NCBI RefSeq assembly: GCF_010500815.1
Contig: NZ_JAAAMG010000002.1
Span: 376,985 to 440,984 of the forward strand
Reading direction: 5' to 3'
DNA length: 64,000 nt
From: Jiella pacifica
GTDB lineage: Bacteria; Pseudomonadota; Alphaproteobacteria; Rhizobiales; Rhizobiaceae
Shown: in pieces, positions 23,770 to 32,690 of the stretch
Position numbering within the stretch: the stretch's first letter is position 1
How the letters are laid out: every line of letters starts with the position of its first letter
The notes under the pieces: model-generated
Seen by the model: only the letters and a program-made list of their open reading frames with translations
Database searches by the model: none
Told to the model about the DNA's origin: nothing
Program-made: the position numbers and the translations under genes

Positions 23770-24432
23770 ATGTCGAAAATCGAGGACCAGGTCGTGCCAT
23801 TGCGCCGGGAAACGCTGCAAACCGGCGTCTACGCCCGATTGTGCGACCTCATCCTTCAGGGCGGCATCGCCCCCGGCGAATCGATCACCGTCGCCACGCT
23901 CGCCAAGGCTTTCGGGGTCAGCCCCATGCCGGTCCGCGAGGCGCTGACGCGGCTGACGGCCGCCGGCGCCCTCACCGTCGTCTCCGGCCGGACGATCGGC
24001 GTGCCGAAGCTGACGCGCGAGCGGCTGGACGACCTGCGCCGGGTGCGGCTGGAGATCGAGACGATCGCCGCGGAATGGGCGGCCGGTAACGCCACCGCCG
24101 ACTTCACCGCCGAACTGGAGCGGCTCTACGGCCGGCTCGTCGAGAGCGAGGCCGCCGAGGACGCCAAGATGTATGTCGAGGCGAACTACGAGTTCCACTT
24201 CGCCGTCTACCGGCAGTCCGGCTCGCCGACGCTGTTCTCGATCATCGAGAGCCTGTGGCTGCAGGTGAGCCCGTTCTTTCACCTCCTGCGCGAATCCGGG
24301 AACTTCAGGATCTCAAACGACCACCACGCCAAGCTCTTCCGGGCGATGGTCGATGGGGACGGCGCATCGGCCCGGGCCGCCATAGCGAGCGACATCGACG
24401 ACGCCTACGAGATCCTCGCAAAGCTGGTTTAG
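23770..24432 (+). CDS. GntR-family (FCD) transcriptional regulator
   Basis: About 220 residues. The winged helix (about 10-75) reads LQTGVYARLCDLILQGGIAP, then LAKAFGVSPMPVREALTRLT. The FCD domain has RLEIETIAAEWAA and NYEFHFAVYRQSGSPTLFSI. Start choice is unsure: the ATG at 23770 has GGAG ten bases upstream, while an ATG at 23743 with AGGTGG close to it adds nine residues. Divergent transcription from the sugar transporter across a perfect palindrome makes it the most likely local regulator of that operon, with a sugar or sugar acid as effector. Confidence 0.87.
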   Translation: MSKIEDQVVPLRRETLQTGVYARLCDLILQGGIAPGESITVATLAKAFGVSPMPVREALTRLTAAGALTVVSGRTIGVPKLTRERLDDLRRVRLEIETIAAEWAAGNATADFTAELERLYGRLVESEAAEDAKMYVEANYEFHFAVYRQSGSPTLFSIIESLWLQVSPFFHLLRESGNFRISNDHHAKLFRAMVDGDGASARAAIASDIDDAYEILAKLV

Positions 24433-24559
24433 GCTCTGAACGGGCATCACCGCGTCGGCGGCGTCGAGGCTGAGGGCGACGGTTGGATGATGGTCCGGGA
24501 ATTGCATTCACGACCGGGTATCGACAGGATCGACGAACGTGAAAACCGAGGAGCCCGCG

Positions 24560-26191
24560 ATGCCCCACTCCCGAGCCGCCGTAGAGCCGCTGTTGACGGT
24601 CGACGCGCTGACCGTCTCGCTGCCCGGCGGGATGGATCGCGATTTTGCCGTCGAGGCGATCTCCTTCAAACTCGCCGCCGGTGAAACCTTGTGCATCGTC
24701 GGCGAATCCGGCTCGGGCAAATCGGTCACCGCCAATGCCATCATGGGCCTCCTGCCCGACGCCCTCGAGATCAAGGCCGGCCGGATCGTCCTCCGCGGCG
24801 AGGATCTTCTCGGCGCCACACCTGCCGAACTGCGGGACATGCGCGGGCGGATCGTCTCGATCGTCTTTCAGGACCCGCTGTCTGCCCTCAATCCGCTGAT
24901 GACCATCGGCGATCAGATCGCCGAGGTGATCGACGCGCATCGCGGCCACGAGACGATCGACAAGAAGGCGCGCGTCGTCGAATTGCTCGACGAGGTCGGA
25001 CTGCCCCATCCCGAGATCATCAAGACGCAATATCCGTTTCGGCTGTCGGGCGGCCAGCGCCAGCGGGTGATGATCGCCATGGCGCTGGCGCTGGAGCCCG
25101 CCGTTTTGATCGCCGACGAGCCGACGACCGCCCTCGACGTGACCACCCAGGCGCAGATCCTCGATCTGATCCGGACGATCCAGACGAAAAAGGCCATGGG
25201 CGTCATGTTCATCACCCATGATTTCGGCGTCGTCGCCGAGATCGCCGACAGGGTGATCGTCATGGAACGCGGCCGGATCGTCGAGGAAGGCAGGGCGACC
25301 GACGTCCTCGGCGCGCCGAGCCATCCCTATACGCAACGCCTCGTCGCGGCGGTCCCGCGGATGAGCGAAGCCCACGCAGCTGCGGCGAGCGAGGCGCCGA
25401 TCGTGCTGGCGGCGAGCGGTCTGAAGAAGACCTTCCGCCTCCCAGGCGCCTTCTTCAAGCCGCCGCGCATCGTCAACGCCGTCGACGACGTCAGCCTCAC
25501 GGTGCGCAAGGGTCAGACCGTCGGCATCGTCGGCGAATCCGGCTCGGGCAAATCGACGCTCGGCCGCATCCTGATGAAGATCCTCGATGCGGATGAAGGC
25601 TCGATCATCTTCGACGGCCAGGAGGTCGCCCGCATGCCGGAGGCGGAGTTCCGCCGCCACCGGCCGCTGATCCAGATGATCTTCCAGGATCCGTTCGCAT
25701 CGCTCAATCCGCGCCAGACCGTCGGGCGCATCCTGACCGCCGGGCCGATGGCCCATGGCATCTCCTCGGCCGAGGCGAAGACCAAGGCGCACCGGCTCTT
25801 GTCGCGAGTCGGACTCGATCCGTCGGCCTTCGAGCGCTACCCGCACGAATTCTCCGGCGGGCAGCGCCAGCGCGTCGGCATTGCCCGGGCGCTGATGTTC
25901 GATCCGCAGTTGATCATCGCCGACGAGGCCGTCTCGGCTCTCGACGTCTCGGTGCAGGCGCAGATCCTCGACCTTCTGGCGGAAATTCAGGACGAGATGA
26001 AGCTCGCGATGATCTTCATCACCCACGACCTGCGCATCGCCAGCCGCATCTGCGACGAGGTCGTCGTCATGCAGCACGGCCGCATGGTCGAGGCCGGGCC
26101 GCCCGCGCAGGTCTTCAGGGCGCCACGCGAGGACTACACGCGCACGCTCGTCGCGGCCATTCCGGGCGGGCGCTGGGAAAACGCCGCCTGA
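24560..26191 (+). CDS. Oligopeptide/opine ABC transporter ATPase, DppD-DppF fusion
   Basis: A 543-residue double ATPase: two complete nucleotide-binding domains of the dipeptide/oligopeptide type in one chain. Domain 1 has Walker A GESGSGKS (48-55), LSGGQ (162-166) and ADEPTTALD (185-193). Domain 2 has Walker [10 protein letters not shown] (325-333), FSGGQRQR and ADEAVSALD. The usual DEP is DEA at this last Walker B, as often seen. Start: ATG 24560 has GAGGAG seven bases upstream and is preferred to a GTG at 24539. It probably powers the permeases at 30806 and 31770, whose cluster lacks its own ATPase. Confidence 0.92.
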   Translation: MPHSRAAVEPLLTVDALTVSLPGGMDRDFAVEAISFKLAAGETLCIVGESGSGKSVTANAIMGLLPDALEIKAGRIVLRGEDLLGATPAELRDMRGRIVSIVFQDPLSALNPLMTIGDQIAEVIDAHRGHETIDKKARVVELLDEVGLPHPEIIKTQYPFRLSGGQRQRVMIAMALALEPAVLIADEPTTALDVTTQAQILDLIRTIQTKKAMGVMFITHDFGVVAEIADRVIVMERGRIVEEGRATDVLGAPSHPYTQRLVAAVPRMSEAHAAAASEAPIVLAASGLKKTFRLPGAFFKPPRIVNAVDDVSLTVRKGQTVGIVGESGSGKSTLGRILMKILDADEGSIIFDGQEVARMPEAEFRRHRPLIQMIFQDPFASLNPRQTVGRILTAGPMAHGISSAEAKTKAHRLLSRVGLDPSAFERYPHEFSGGQRQRVGIARALMFDPQLIIADEAVSALDVSVQAQILDLLAEIQDEMKLAMIFITHDLRIASRICDEVVVMQHGRMVEAGPPAQVFRAPREDYTRTLVAAIPGGRWENAA

Positions 26192-26266
26192 CAGGCATCC
26201 GATGATGCGAAAGCTCGGCCGAGTTCCTGACGAGGGCTCCACCGCAGGCATTCCGTGCGTGGTGAA

Positions 26267-26290
26267 TGCACTGCGCCACTTCGCAGTGCA
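26267..26290 (+). terminator. Hairpin after the fused ATPase gene
   Basis: A perfect 9-bp stem TGCACTGCG / CGCAGTGCA with a 6-base loop CCACTT, 75 bases after the ATPase stop and about 50 bases before the MarR promoter. A T-containing stretch (ATTCTTT) follows some ten bases on. It probably ends the ATPase transcript. Confidence 0.5.
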
Positions 26291-26337
26291 CAATGGATAG
26301 GCAATTCTTTCACCGCCAAAAATCCCGGCAGAAATGA

Positions 26338-26366
26338 TTGACACTATCCACCATATTTTCGATAGT
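26338..26366 (+). promoter_or_regulatory. Promoter with inverted-repeat operator for the MarR operon
   Basis: TTGACA (26338-26343), a 17-base spacer, then GATAGT (26361-26366) form a good sigma-70 promoter. The end of the -35 and the -10 are themselves halves of an inverted repeat, ACTATC ... GATAGT, with a 12-base centre. A MarR dimer bound there would block the promoter, which suggests autorepression. Confidence 0.6.
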
Positions 26367-26440
26367 CAGTCCGGTGAGCAATCGACGGCGGGCTGAGCGG
26401 CGAAGTGCCGGAACCCGTCCACGATCTTCCGGAGCCGGAC

Positions 26441-26956
26441 ATGACGGCCGACGACAAACGCAGTTCGACACCTCCGATAACGCGTGTCGAGGACGTCGAT
26501 CTCGGCGTTCTCGACGGCACTCTCAGCTTCTTCATCCGCTCGCTCAATCTCGCCGTGACCCGCGACCTCGACGCCAGGCTGGACGGGATGGAGGTCGCTC
26601 GCGGGACCGGAAAGATCACGGCCCTCTTCCTGATCGACCGCCACCCCGGCATTCGCCCATCCGTGATCGCCGCCGCTTCGATGAAGGATCGTTCGGCCAT
26701 GGCACGGATCCTCGACGACATGGAAAAGAACGGCTTGATCCGGCGGGAGCCCGATCCGGAGGACGGCCGCGTCCAGGCCCTTCACCTGACGGAGAAGGGC
26801 GAGAAGGTGTCGCGGGAGGTCCAGGCGATCGTCCGCCAGTCCCGGGACTTCTTCCACGACATTTCCGAAGAGGAATATGCCCAGGTGATCGACCTCCTGC
26901 GGGGGCTGTACTGGCGCATCGTCAAGAGCCATCAGGCAAAGGGGACACGGTTATGA
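26441..26956 (+). CDS. MarR-family transcriptional regulator
   Basis: A 171-residue winged-helix dimer-type regulator: GKITALFLIDRHPGIRPSVI, then MKDRSAMARILDDMEKNGLI, with the wing REPDPEDGRVQALHLTEKG. ATG 26441 has GGAG six bases upstream; an in-frame GTG at 26405 is less likely. It is the first gene of a rightward operon whose second gene (an SDR) overlaps it as ATGA. It probably represses its own operon through the inverted repeat at 26343-26366, released by a small aromatic or amine-type ligand. The ligand type is inference. Confidence 0.9.
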   Translation: MTADDKRSSTPPITRVEDVDLGVLDGTLSFFIRSLNLAVTRDLDARLDGMEVARGTGKITALFLIDRHPGIRPSVIAAASMKDRSAMARILDDMEKNGLIRREPDPEDGRVQALHLTEKGEKVSREVQAIVRQSRDFFHDISEEEYAQVIDLLRGLYWRIVKSHQAKGTRL

Positions 26957-27645
26957 CGAGGCCCGCCGCGATGATTTCCGGTGCCAGCCGCGGCATCGGA
27001 CTGGCCGTCGCCCGGCGCCTCTCGCGGGACGGATGGGCGCTGTCGCTCGGCATGCGCAGTCCGGTCATGCCGGAGGGTGTCGACCCGGCCCACACGCATC
27101 TCTCCGCCTATGACGCGGCCACCGGTGGCGAAGACGCGTGGACGGCAGCGGCCCTGGAGCGCTTCGGCCGGATCGACGCAGTCGTCGCCAATGCCGGCTT
27201 GATGATCCCGAAATCGGTGATCGAGGCGGAGGACGACGATCTCGACGCCATGCTGGCCGTGAACGTCAAGGCGCCGCGCCGTCTGGTGAAAGCGGCCTTC
27301 GAGCCACTCTCCGCCTGTGGCCGCGGCCGGGTGATCATCCTCGCCTCGCTCTCCGGCAAGCGGGTCAAGTCGGAAAAGTCCGGGCTCTATTCCATGACCA
27401 AGTTCGCCGCCGTGGCTCTGTCCCACGGCATCCGCCAGGCCGGTTTTGCCCGCGGCATCCGGGCAACGGCCGTCTGCCCGGGCTTCGTCGCCACCGACAT
27501 GGCGCGCGCGATCACCGATCGCGACGCCGCGCTGATGACCGACCCGGACGAACTCGCCGAGGTCGTCGCCATGCTGATCGGCCTGTCCAATACGGCGAGC
27601 GTCGCCGAGTTTGCCGTGAACTGTCAGCTCGAGGAGCAATACTGA
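26953..27645 (+). CDS. Short-chain dehydrogenase/reductase
   Basis: A 230-residue classical SDR: SGASRGIG near the N-terminus, VVANAG, catalytic Ser in ILASLSGKR, and YSMTK with Tyr and Lys. AVCPGFVATDMA is the usual post-catalytic turn. Translation is coupled to the MarR gene by ATGA. Two bases separate its stop from the next ATG. It acts on an unknown hydroxy or keto compound handled by the same operon as the FAD oxidoreductase and the peptide/opine transporter. Confidence 0.87.
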   Translation: MTRPAAMISGASRGIGLAVARRLSRDGWALSLGMRSPVMPEGVDPAHTHLSAYDAATGGEDAWTAAALERFGRIDAVVANAGLMIPKSVIEAEDDDLDAMLAVNVKAPRRLVKAAFEPLSACGRGRVIILASLSGKRVKSEKSGLYSMTKFAAVALSHGIRQAGFARGIRATAVCPGFVATDMARAITDRDAALMTDPDELAEVVAMLIGLSNTASVAEFAVNCQLEEQY

Positions 27646-27647
27646 TC

Positions 27648-28979
27648 ATGCCCGGCCCATTCGTCACCCCCGTCCACGGCGATCTCGATCTGCCCGAGAA
27701 GGTCGACGTCGTCGTCATCGGCGGCGGGATCGTCGGCGTCTCGACGGCGCTCGAACTCGCCGAGCGCGGGGTCCGCGTCGCCCTGTGCGAAAAGGGTGGT
27801 ATCGGCCAGGAACAGTCTAGCCGAAACTGGGGCTGGGTGCGGATCTCGCGCCGCGATCCGCGCGAAGTGCCGCTGATGGCAGAGGCGCTGCGCCTGTGGA
27901 AGGACATCGACCGGCGCACAGGCCGAGCCACCGGCTATACGCGGTCGGGCATCGTCTTCACCTGCGAGAGTGACAAGGACGTCGAGAACTACACAAGCTG
28001 GATCCGCCACCTGGAACCCTGGCAGATCGAGTCGCGGATGCTGAGCCCCGACGAGTTCAAGGCGATGTATCCGGAGGCGCGCTTCGACGTGAAGGGCGCG
28101 CTCTACACCCCCGCCGACGGGCGCGCCGAGCCGCAGATCGCCGCGCCGGCCATCGCCGAGGCGGCGCGCGACAAGGGCGCCTTCATCTTCACCGAATGCG
28201 CCGTCCGCGGCATCGAGACCAGCGGCGGCAAGGTCTCCGGTGTCGTCACCGAGCGCGGACCGATCGCCTGCTCCTCGGTGGTGCTCGCCGGCGGTGCCTG
28301 GTCGAACCTCTTCTGCGGACTCTACGGCCTCGATCTGCCGCAGTTGACCGTCCTCGCATCGGTGTTGCGGACGAAGCCGCTCGAAGGCGGTCCGGATCAG
28401 GCGATCTGGGCGAAGGACTTCGCCTGCCGCAAGCGCAAGGACGGCGGCTACACCATCGCCTGCGGCCACGAGAACGTCGTCGACATCGTGCCGAATTCCT
28501 TCCGCTATGCCCGGCGCTTCCTGCCGGCGCTGCGCGAGGATTGGAATTCACTCAACTTCCGCCTCTCGTCGCGTTTCTTCGAGGAGGCGCGGACGCCGAA
28601 AAAGTGGTCGCTCGACGAGGCGAGCCCCTTCGAATATTGCCGCGTGCTCGATCCCAGGCCCGAAAAGCGCATGACGGAGAAGGCGCTCACCGAGCTCACC
28701 CGCGCCTTCCCGGCCTTTGCCAAGGCCGAGGTCGACCAGCACTGGGGCGGCCGCATCGACGTGACGCCGGATGCCATTCCGGTCATCTCCGCCATCGACG
28801 AAATCCCCGGCTTCCACGTCGCCACTGGCTTTTCCGGCCACGGTTTCGGCATCGGGCCGGGCGCCGGGCGGCTGATGGCGGACATCGTGACGAACCGAAC
28901 GCCGGTCGTCGACCCGACCGAATTCCGCTTCTCCCGCTTCACCGACGGTTCGACGGTGCGACCCGACAGCGGCTTTTGA
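27648..28979 (+). CDS. FAD-dependent amine/D-amino acid oxidoreductase (DAO family)
   Basis: A 443-residue flavoprotein: dinucleotide-binding VVVIGGGIVGVSTALELAER near residue 20, SSRNWGWVR (typical FAD-contact segment), LAGGAWSNLF, and the C-terminal GFSGHGFGIGPGAGRLMAD that closes the FAD site. Related enzymes oxidise D-amino acids, sarcosine, opines or other secondary amines. There is no signal peptide. It lies two bases after an SDR and just before a peptide/opine binding protein, which fits catabolism of an imported amine-containing compound. Confidence 0.87.
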   Translation: MPGPFVTPVHGDLDLPEKVDVVVIGGGIVGVSTALELAERGVRVALCEKGGIGQEQSSRNWGWVRISRRDPREVPLMAEALRLWKDIDRRTGRATGYTRSGIVFTCESDKDVENYTSWIRHLEPWQIESRMLSPDEFKAMYPEARFDVKGALYTPADGRAEPQIAAPAIAEAARDKGAFIFTECAVRGIETSGGKVSGVVTERGPIACSSVVLAGGAWSNLFCGLYGLDLPQLTVLASVLRTKPLEGGPDQAIWAKDFACRKRKDGGYTIACGHENVVDIVPNSFRYARRFLPALREDWNSLNFRLSSRFFEEARTPKKWSLDEASPFEYCRVLDPRPEKRMTEKALTELTRAFPAFAKAEVDQHWGGRIDVTPDAIPVISAIDEIPGFHVATGFSGHGFGIGPGAGRLMADIVTNRTPVVDPTEFRFSRFTDGSTVRPDSGF

Positions 28980-29020
28980 CCATCCTGACTTCCACTCGGC
29001 AAACCAGAAGGATCATGGAC

Positions 29021-30691
29021 ATGGCAGACCAGCATTTCCCGTCGTGGAGCCGCCCGTCGCGGCGCCGGGTTCTTTCGCTCATGGGAGCCTCGGCTGCGGG
29101 CCTCGCCGTACCGGGGCTGTTCGGCAAGGGCTCGGCCATGGCCGCGCCGCCGGCCGAACCGACAGGTCAGGTGATCGTCGGCTTCTCCCAGGAGCCGACC
29201 GTCTTCAACCCGCACATGCCGCATATCGAGGTGGACGAGGGCATCCACTTCTCGGTCTTCGATCCCCTCTTCATCGTCGACGACAAGGGCGAGTTCCAGC
29301 CGTCTCTCGCGACGGAGGTACCGACCGTCGAAAACGGCGGCATTTCCAAGGACGGGCTGCACTGGAAGATCAAGCTGCGCGACGACGTCAAATGGCACGA
29401 CGGCGAACCGTTCACCGCCGAGGACGTCAAGTTCACCATCGAGCTGCTGGTCGACCCGGATTTCCGCTCCTGGCGGCGCGACGGCCACGAACTGGTCGAG
29501 AACCTGACGGTCGTCTCGCCGACCGAGCTGACCTTCGACCTGAAGAGCCCTTACGCGCCCTATCCCTCGATCCTCGCCGCGACATTCATCGTGCCCAAGC
29601 ACATTCTCGGCGCAGCGGAAGACAAGAACAACGCGCCCTACAACAACGCGCCCGTCGGTACCGGGCCGTTCAAGTGGGTCGAGCGGATGGCCGGCGACCA
29701 CATCACGCTCGAGGCCAACAAGGACTATTTCGGCGAGGGGCCCTATCTCGAGCGGCTGATCTACAAGTACATTCCAGACCTCACCGTCCTCTACACCCAG
29801 TTCAAGACCGGCGACATCGACGTGGTCGGGCTGCAGTGGATCACGCCGGACAAATACCAGGAGGCCAAGGATCTCGACGGCAAGTCGGTCGCCGTCGTCC
29901 CCGCCGCCACGGTCGAATCCCTGTCCTTCAACATGGAGCGCCCGCAGTTCAAGGATCCGAAGGTCCGTCAGGCGCTCTATCACGCGCTCGACAAGCAGAC
30001 GATCATCGACGCGCTCTATTACGGACTGCCTTCGCCCACCGAGACCTTCATGCCGCAGCAGTCGGCCTACTACAATGCCGACCTGCCGAAGCACGAATAC
30101 GACCCGGAAAAGGCCAAGAGCATGCTCGACGAAGCCGGCTGGAAACCGGGCAGCGACGGCATCCGCGAGAAGGATGGGGTGAAGCTCGCCTTCACCAACT
30201 CGACCACCGCCGGCAACCACATCCGTGAGCAGGCCCAGCAGTTCATTCAGCAGTCGTTCAAGGAGATCGGCGTCGACATGACGATCTCCAACCTGCCGCC
30301 AGCGGTCATGTGGGGCGACTACTGGATGATGTCGAAATTCGATTCCGTCGTCGTCGGCATCAACTTCCTCACCGGTTCGGATCCGGACGTGTCGAACTAC
30401 CTCGCCCCGAGTTCGATCCCCGCCAAGGGCGGCGCCGGCCAGAATACCTGGCAGTATGACAGCGAGGAGGTCGGCAAGCTCCTGAAGGCGGGCGGATCGA
30501 CCTTCGTGACGGAAGAACGCAAGGCGGCCTACCTCAAGCTGCAGGAAGTCATCCGCAACGACCTGCCGTTCCTGCCGATGTTCCAGTACGCGACTGTTCG
30601 CGGCCACAAGAGCGACGTCGAGGGCGTGGTGCCGAACATCAACGTGCGCATCGACAGCTGGGACGTCGCCACCTGGTACTGGAACAAGTAG
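29021..30691 (+). CDS. Peptide/opine ABC transporter binding protein with Tat-like signal
   Basis: A 556-residue family-5 solute-binding protein. The N-terminus SRRRVLSLMGASAAGLAVPG has a twin arginine and a hydrophobic core, so Tat export is likely. Body signatures include GFSQEPTVFNPH, LRDDVKWHDGEPFTAEDVKFT and a typical PVGTGPFKWVE. An AGGA lies nine bases before ATG 29021; an ATG six bases upstream is also possible. A large hairpin follows the stop, before the permease genes. Confidence 0.9.
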   Translation: MADQHFPSWSRPSRRRVLSLMGASAAGLAVPGLFGKGSAMAAPPAEPTGQVIVGFSQEPTVFNPHMPHIEVDEGIHFSVFDPLFIVDDKGEFQPSLATEVPTVENGGISKDGLHWKIKLRDDVKWHDGEPFTAEDVKFTIELLVDPDFRSWRRDGHELVENLTVVSPTELTFDLKSPYAPYPSILAATFIVPKHILGAAEDKNNAPYNNAPVGTGPFKWVERMAGDHITLEANKDYFGEGPYLERLIYKYIPDLTVLYTQFKTGDIDVVGLQWITPDKYQEAKDLDGKSVAVVPAATVESLSFNMERPQFKDPKVRQALYHALDKQTIIDALYYGLPSPTETFMPQQSAYYNADLPKHEYDPEKAKSMLDEAGWKPGSDGIREKDGVKLAFTNSTTAGNHIREQAQQFIQQSFKEIGVDMTISNLPPAVMWGDYWMMSKFDSVVVGINFLTGSDPDVSNYLAPSSIPAKGGAGQNTWQYDSEEVGKLLKAGGSTFVTEERKAAYLKLQEVIRNDLPFLPMFQYATVRGHKSDVEGVVPNINVRIDSWDVATWYWNK

Positions 30692-30700
30692 GCCCTTCTT

Positions 30701-30730
30701 GTCACGGCCGGCGCATCTGCCGGCCGTGAC
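30701..30730 (+). terminator. Strong hairpin between binding-protein and permease genes
   Basis: A perfect 12-bp stem, GTCACGGCCGGC / GCCGGCCGTGAC, loop GCATCT, nine bases after the binding-protein stop. There is no T tract. Hairpins here usually stabilise the binding-protein mRNA and reduce read-through into the permease genes, giving more receptor than membrane parts. Confidence 0.6.
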
Positions 30731-30805
30731 ACCCTCGTTCCACGTCTCAAACCCGTCGCCTGGCCTTTGCGGGCCGGGGCGGATCTAGCGGAAGCGACCT
30801 TGCCG

Positions 30806-31756
30806 ATGCTGCGCTTTCTCTTCGGACGGCTCTGGCAGAGCCTCGTTCTCCTCGTCATCGTCTCGATGATCGGGTTCGCCGTGCTGACGCTGGCGCCCGG
30901 CGGCCCGCTGTCGCAATTCGCGCTGACGCCAGGCATGACCCAGGCACAGCTCGCCCGCATCGCGCACCAGATGGGCCTCGATCGACCGCTGCCGGTTCAG
31001 TACTGGGAGTGGTTCACCCGGCTCCTGCAGGGCGACTGGGGCCGCTCCTACCGCGACAACCAGCCGGTGCTCTCGGTCATCTACGACCATCTCCTGGCGA
31101 CGCTGCTCTTGATGGGCACCTCGACGGTCATCTCGGTGCTGATCGGCACATGGGTCGGCGTTCTGGGAGCCTTGAAGCGCTACTCGATCTTCGACTATGC
31201 CGCGACCGTCGGCGCCATGGTGGCGCTGTCGATCCCGACCTTCTGGTTCGGCCTGATCGCCATCTATCTCTTCGCGCTGCGCCTCGGCTGGCTGCCGGCC
31301 GGCAACATGTACACGATCGGCGATGGCTCGGTGCTCGACTATGCCGTCCATCTGATCATGCCGAGCCTCGTTCTCGCGCTGGTCAACGTCGCCGTCTGGA
31401 GCCGCTACATGCGCACCGCGGTGCTCGACGTGATGAACCAGGATTTCGTCCGCACGGCACGGGCCAAGGGGCTCACCCGCTGGGCCGTCCTGACGCGTCA
31501 CATCCTGCGCAACGCGCTGGTGCCGATGATCACGCTGCTCGGCCTGCAGTTGCCGACGATCCTCGGCGGCGCGCTGGTCACGGAAACCGTCTTCACCTGG
31601 CCTGGCATGGGCCGGCTGTTCCTCGATAGCCTCGGCTACAGCGACTACCCCGTGGTCATGGGCCTCCTGATGCTGTCGGCGATCCTTGTCCTGATCGGCA
31701 ATCTCATGGCGGATGTGACGGTCGCCATCATCGATCCGCGCATCCGGCTCGGCTGA
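30806..31756 (+). CDS. Peptide/opine ABC transporter permease (DppB type)
   Basis: A 316-residue inner-membrane permease with six helices. It has the DppB-type N-terminus (MLRFLFGRLWQSLVLLVIVS), the periplasmic LGLDRPLPVQYWEWF-like segment, and the EAA loop VRTARAKGLTRWAVLTRHIL near residues 210-235. The ATG at 30806 is preferred to an in-frame start at 30767, which would add a non-membrane leader. It precedes the DppC-type gene by 13 bases. Confidence 0.92.
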   Translation: MLRFLFGRLWQSLVLLVIVSMIGFAVLTLAPGGPLSQFALTPGMTQAQLARIAHQMGLDRPLPVQYWEWFTRLLQGDWGRSYRDNQPVLSVIYDHLLATLLLMGTSTVISVLIGTWVGVLGALKRYSIFDYAATVGAMVALSIPTFWFGLIAIYLFALRLGWLPAGNMYTIGDGSVLDYAVHLIMPSLVLALVNVAVWSRYMRTAVLDVMNQDFVRTARAKGLTRWAVLTRHILRNALVPMITLLGLQLPTILGGALVTETVFTWPGMGRLFLDSLGYSDYPVVMGLLMLSAILVLIGNLMADVTVAIIDPRIRLG

Positions 31757-31769
31757 GGGGGCGAAGCAC

Positions 31770-32657
31770 ATGACCGACATGGCATTCAAGGCCGATCCCG
31801 CCCCGACGCAGCGCTGGTGGCAGCGGCGCGCGGTCAGGCGGTTCCTGCGTCATCGCCTGGCCTTGTTCGGCCTTGCGATCATAGTCCTCCTGGTCCTTGC
31901 CTGCGTCATCGGGCCATATCTCCTGCCCTTCGACGACCTCTACATCGACCTGCGCGCGCGCTTCGCGCCCCCCATGACCGGATCGCACATCTTCGGCACC
32001 GACCCGCTCGGCCGGGACCTTGCCGCCCGTCTGTTCATGGCGGGCCGGATATCGCTGCTCGTCGGCTTCGCCGCGATGCTGATCTCCACCGTCTTCGGCA
32101 GCCTGGTCGGCATCGTCGCGGGCTATTACGGCGGCAAGATCGGCGCGGTGCTGATGCGCTTCGTCGACGCGATGCTGTCCTTTCCGAGCATATTTCTGCT
32201 GCTCGCGCTGGCCGCCTTCATCAAGCCAAGCCCGATCATGATCACGCTGATCATCGCCGCGACGAGCTGGATGGAAATCACCCGCATCGTCGAGGCCGAG
32301 ATCAAGTCCCTTCGCGAACGCGACTTCATCATGGCGGCGCGGACGCTGGGCCTCTCCAACAGCCAGATCATGTTCCGCGAACTACTGCCGAACGCCATGG
32401 GGCCGATCATCGTTGCGGCGACGCTCACCGTCGCCCGGGCGATCCTGCTCGAAGCCTATGTCAGCTTCCTCGGCTACGGCATCCAGCCGCCGCTGCCGAG
32501 CTGGGGCAACATGTTGAACGGCGCCCAGCAATATCTCGATTCGGCCCCTTGGCTGGCGATCGTGCCGGGCGTCGCGATCACGCTCGCCGTCACCGGCTTC
32601 AACTTCGTCGGCGACGGCCTGCGCGACGCGCTGGACGCCCGCAGCGACATTGCGTGA
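31770..32657 (+). CDS. Peptide/opine ABC transporter permease (DppC type)
   Basis: A 295-residue partner permease. The N-terminal region has one helix (RLALFGLAIIVLLVLACVIG), then the DppC hallmark GTDPLGRDLAARLFMAGRIS and the EAA loop DFIMAARTLGLSNSQIMFREL. A GAGGGG lies upstream of the ATG. Together with the DppB-type gene it forms the membrane channel for the binding protein at 29021. No ATPase gene follows, which points to the fused ATPase at 24560. Confidence 0.92.
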   Translation: MTDMAFKADPAPTQRWWQRRAVRRFLRHRLALFGLAIIVLLVLACVIGPYLLPFDDLYIDLRARFAPPMTGSHIFGTDPLGRDLAARLFMAGRISLLVGFAAMLISTVFGSLVGIVAGYYGGKIGAVLMRFVDAMLSFPSIFLLLALAAFIKPSPIMITLIIAATSWMEITRIVEAEIKSLRERDFIMAARTLGLSNSQIMFRELLPNAMGPIIVAATLTVARAILLEAYVSFLGYGIQPPLPSWGNMLNGAQQYLDSAPWLAIVPGVAITLAVTGFNFVGDGLRDALDARSDIA

Positions 32658-32690
32658 CCTGAGACAGCGAGAACGACGGGAGACATTGCC

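Noticed and set aside
24305..26344. Long minus-strand open frame (about 679 codons) opposite the fused ATPase
   Set aside because: The sequence is low-complexity Asp/Arg-rich antisense; both ABC ATPase domains are plainly on the plus strand.
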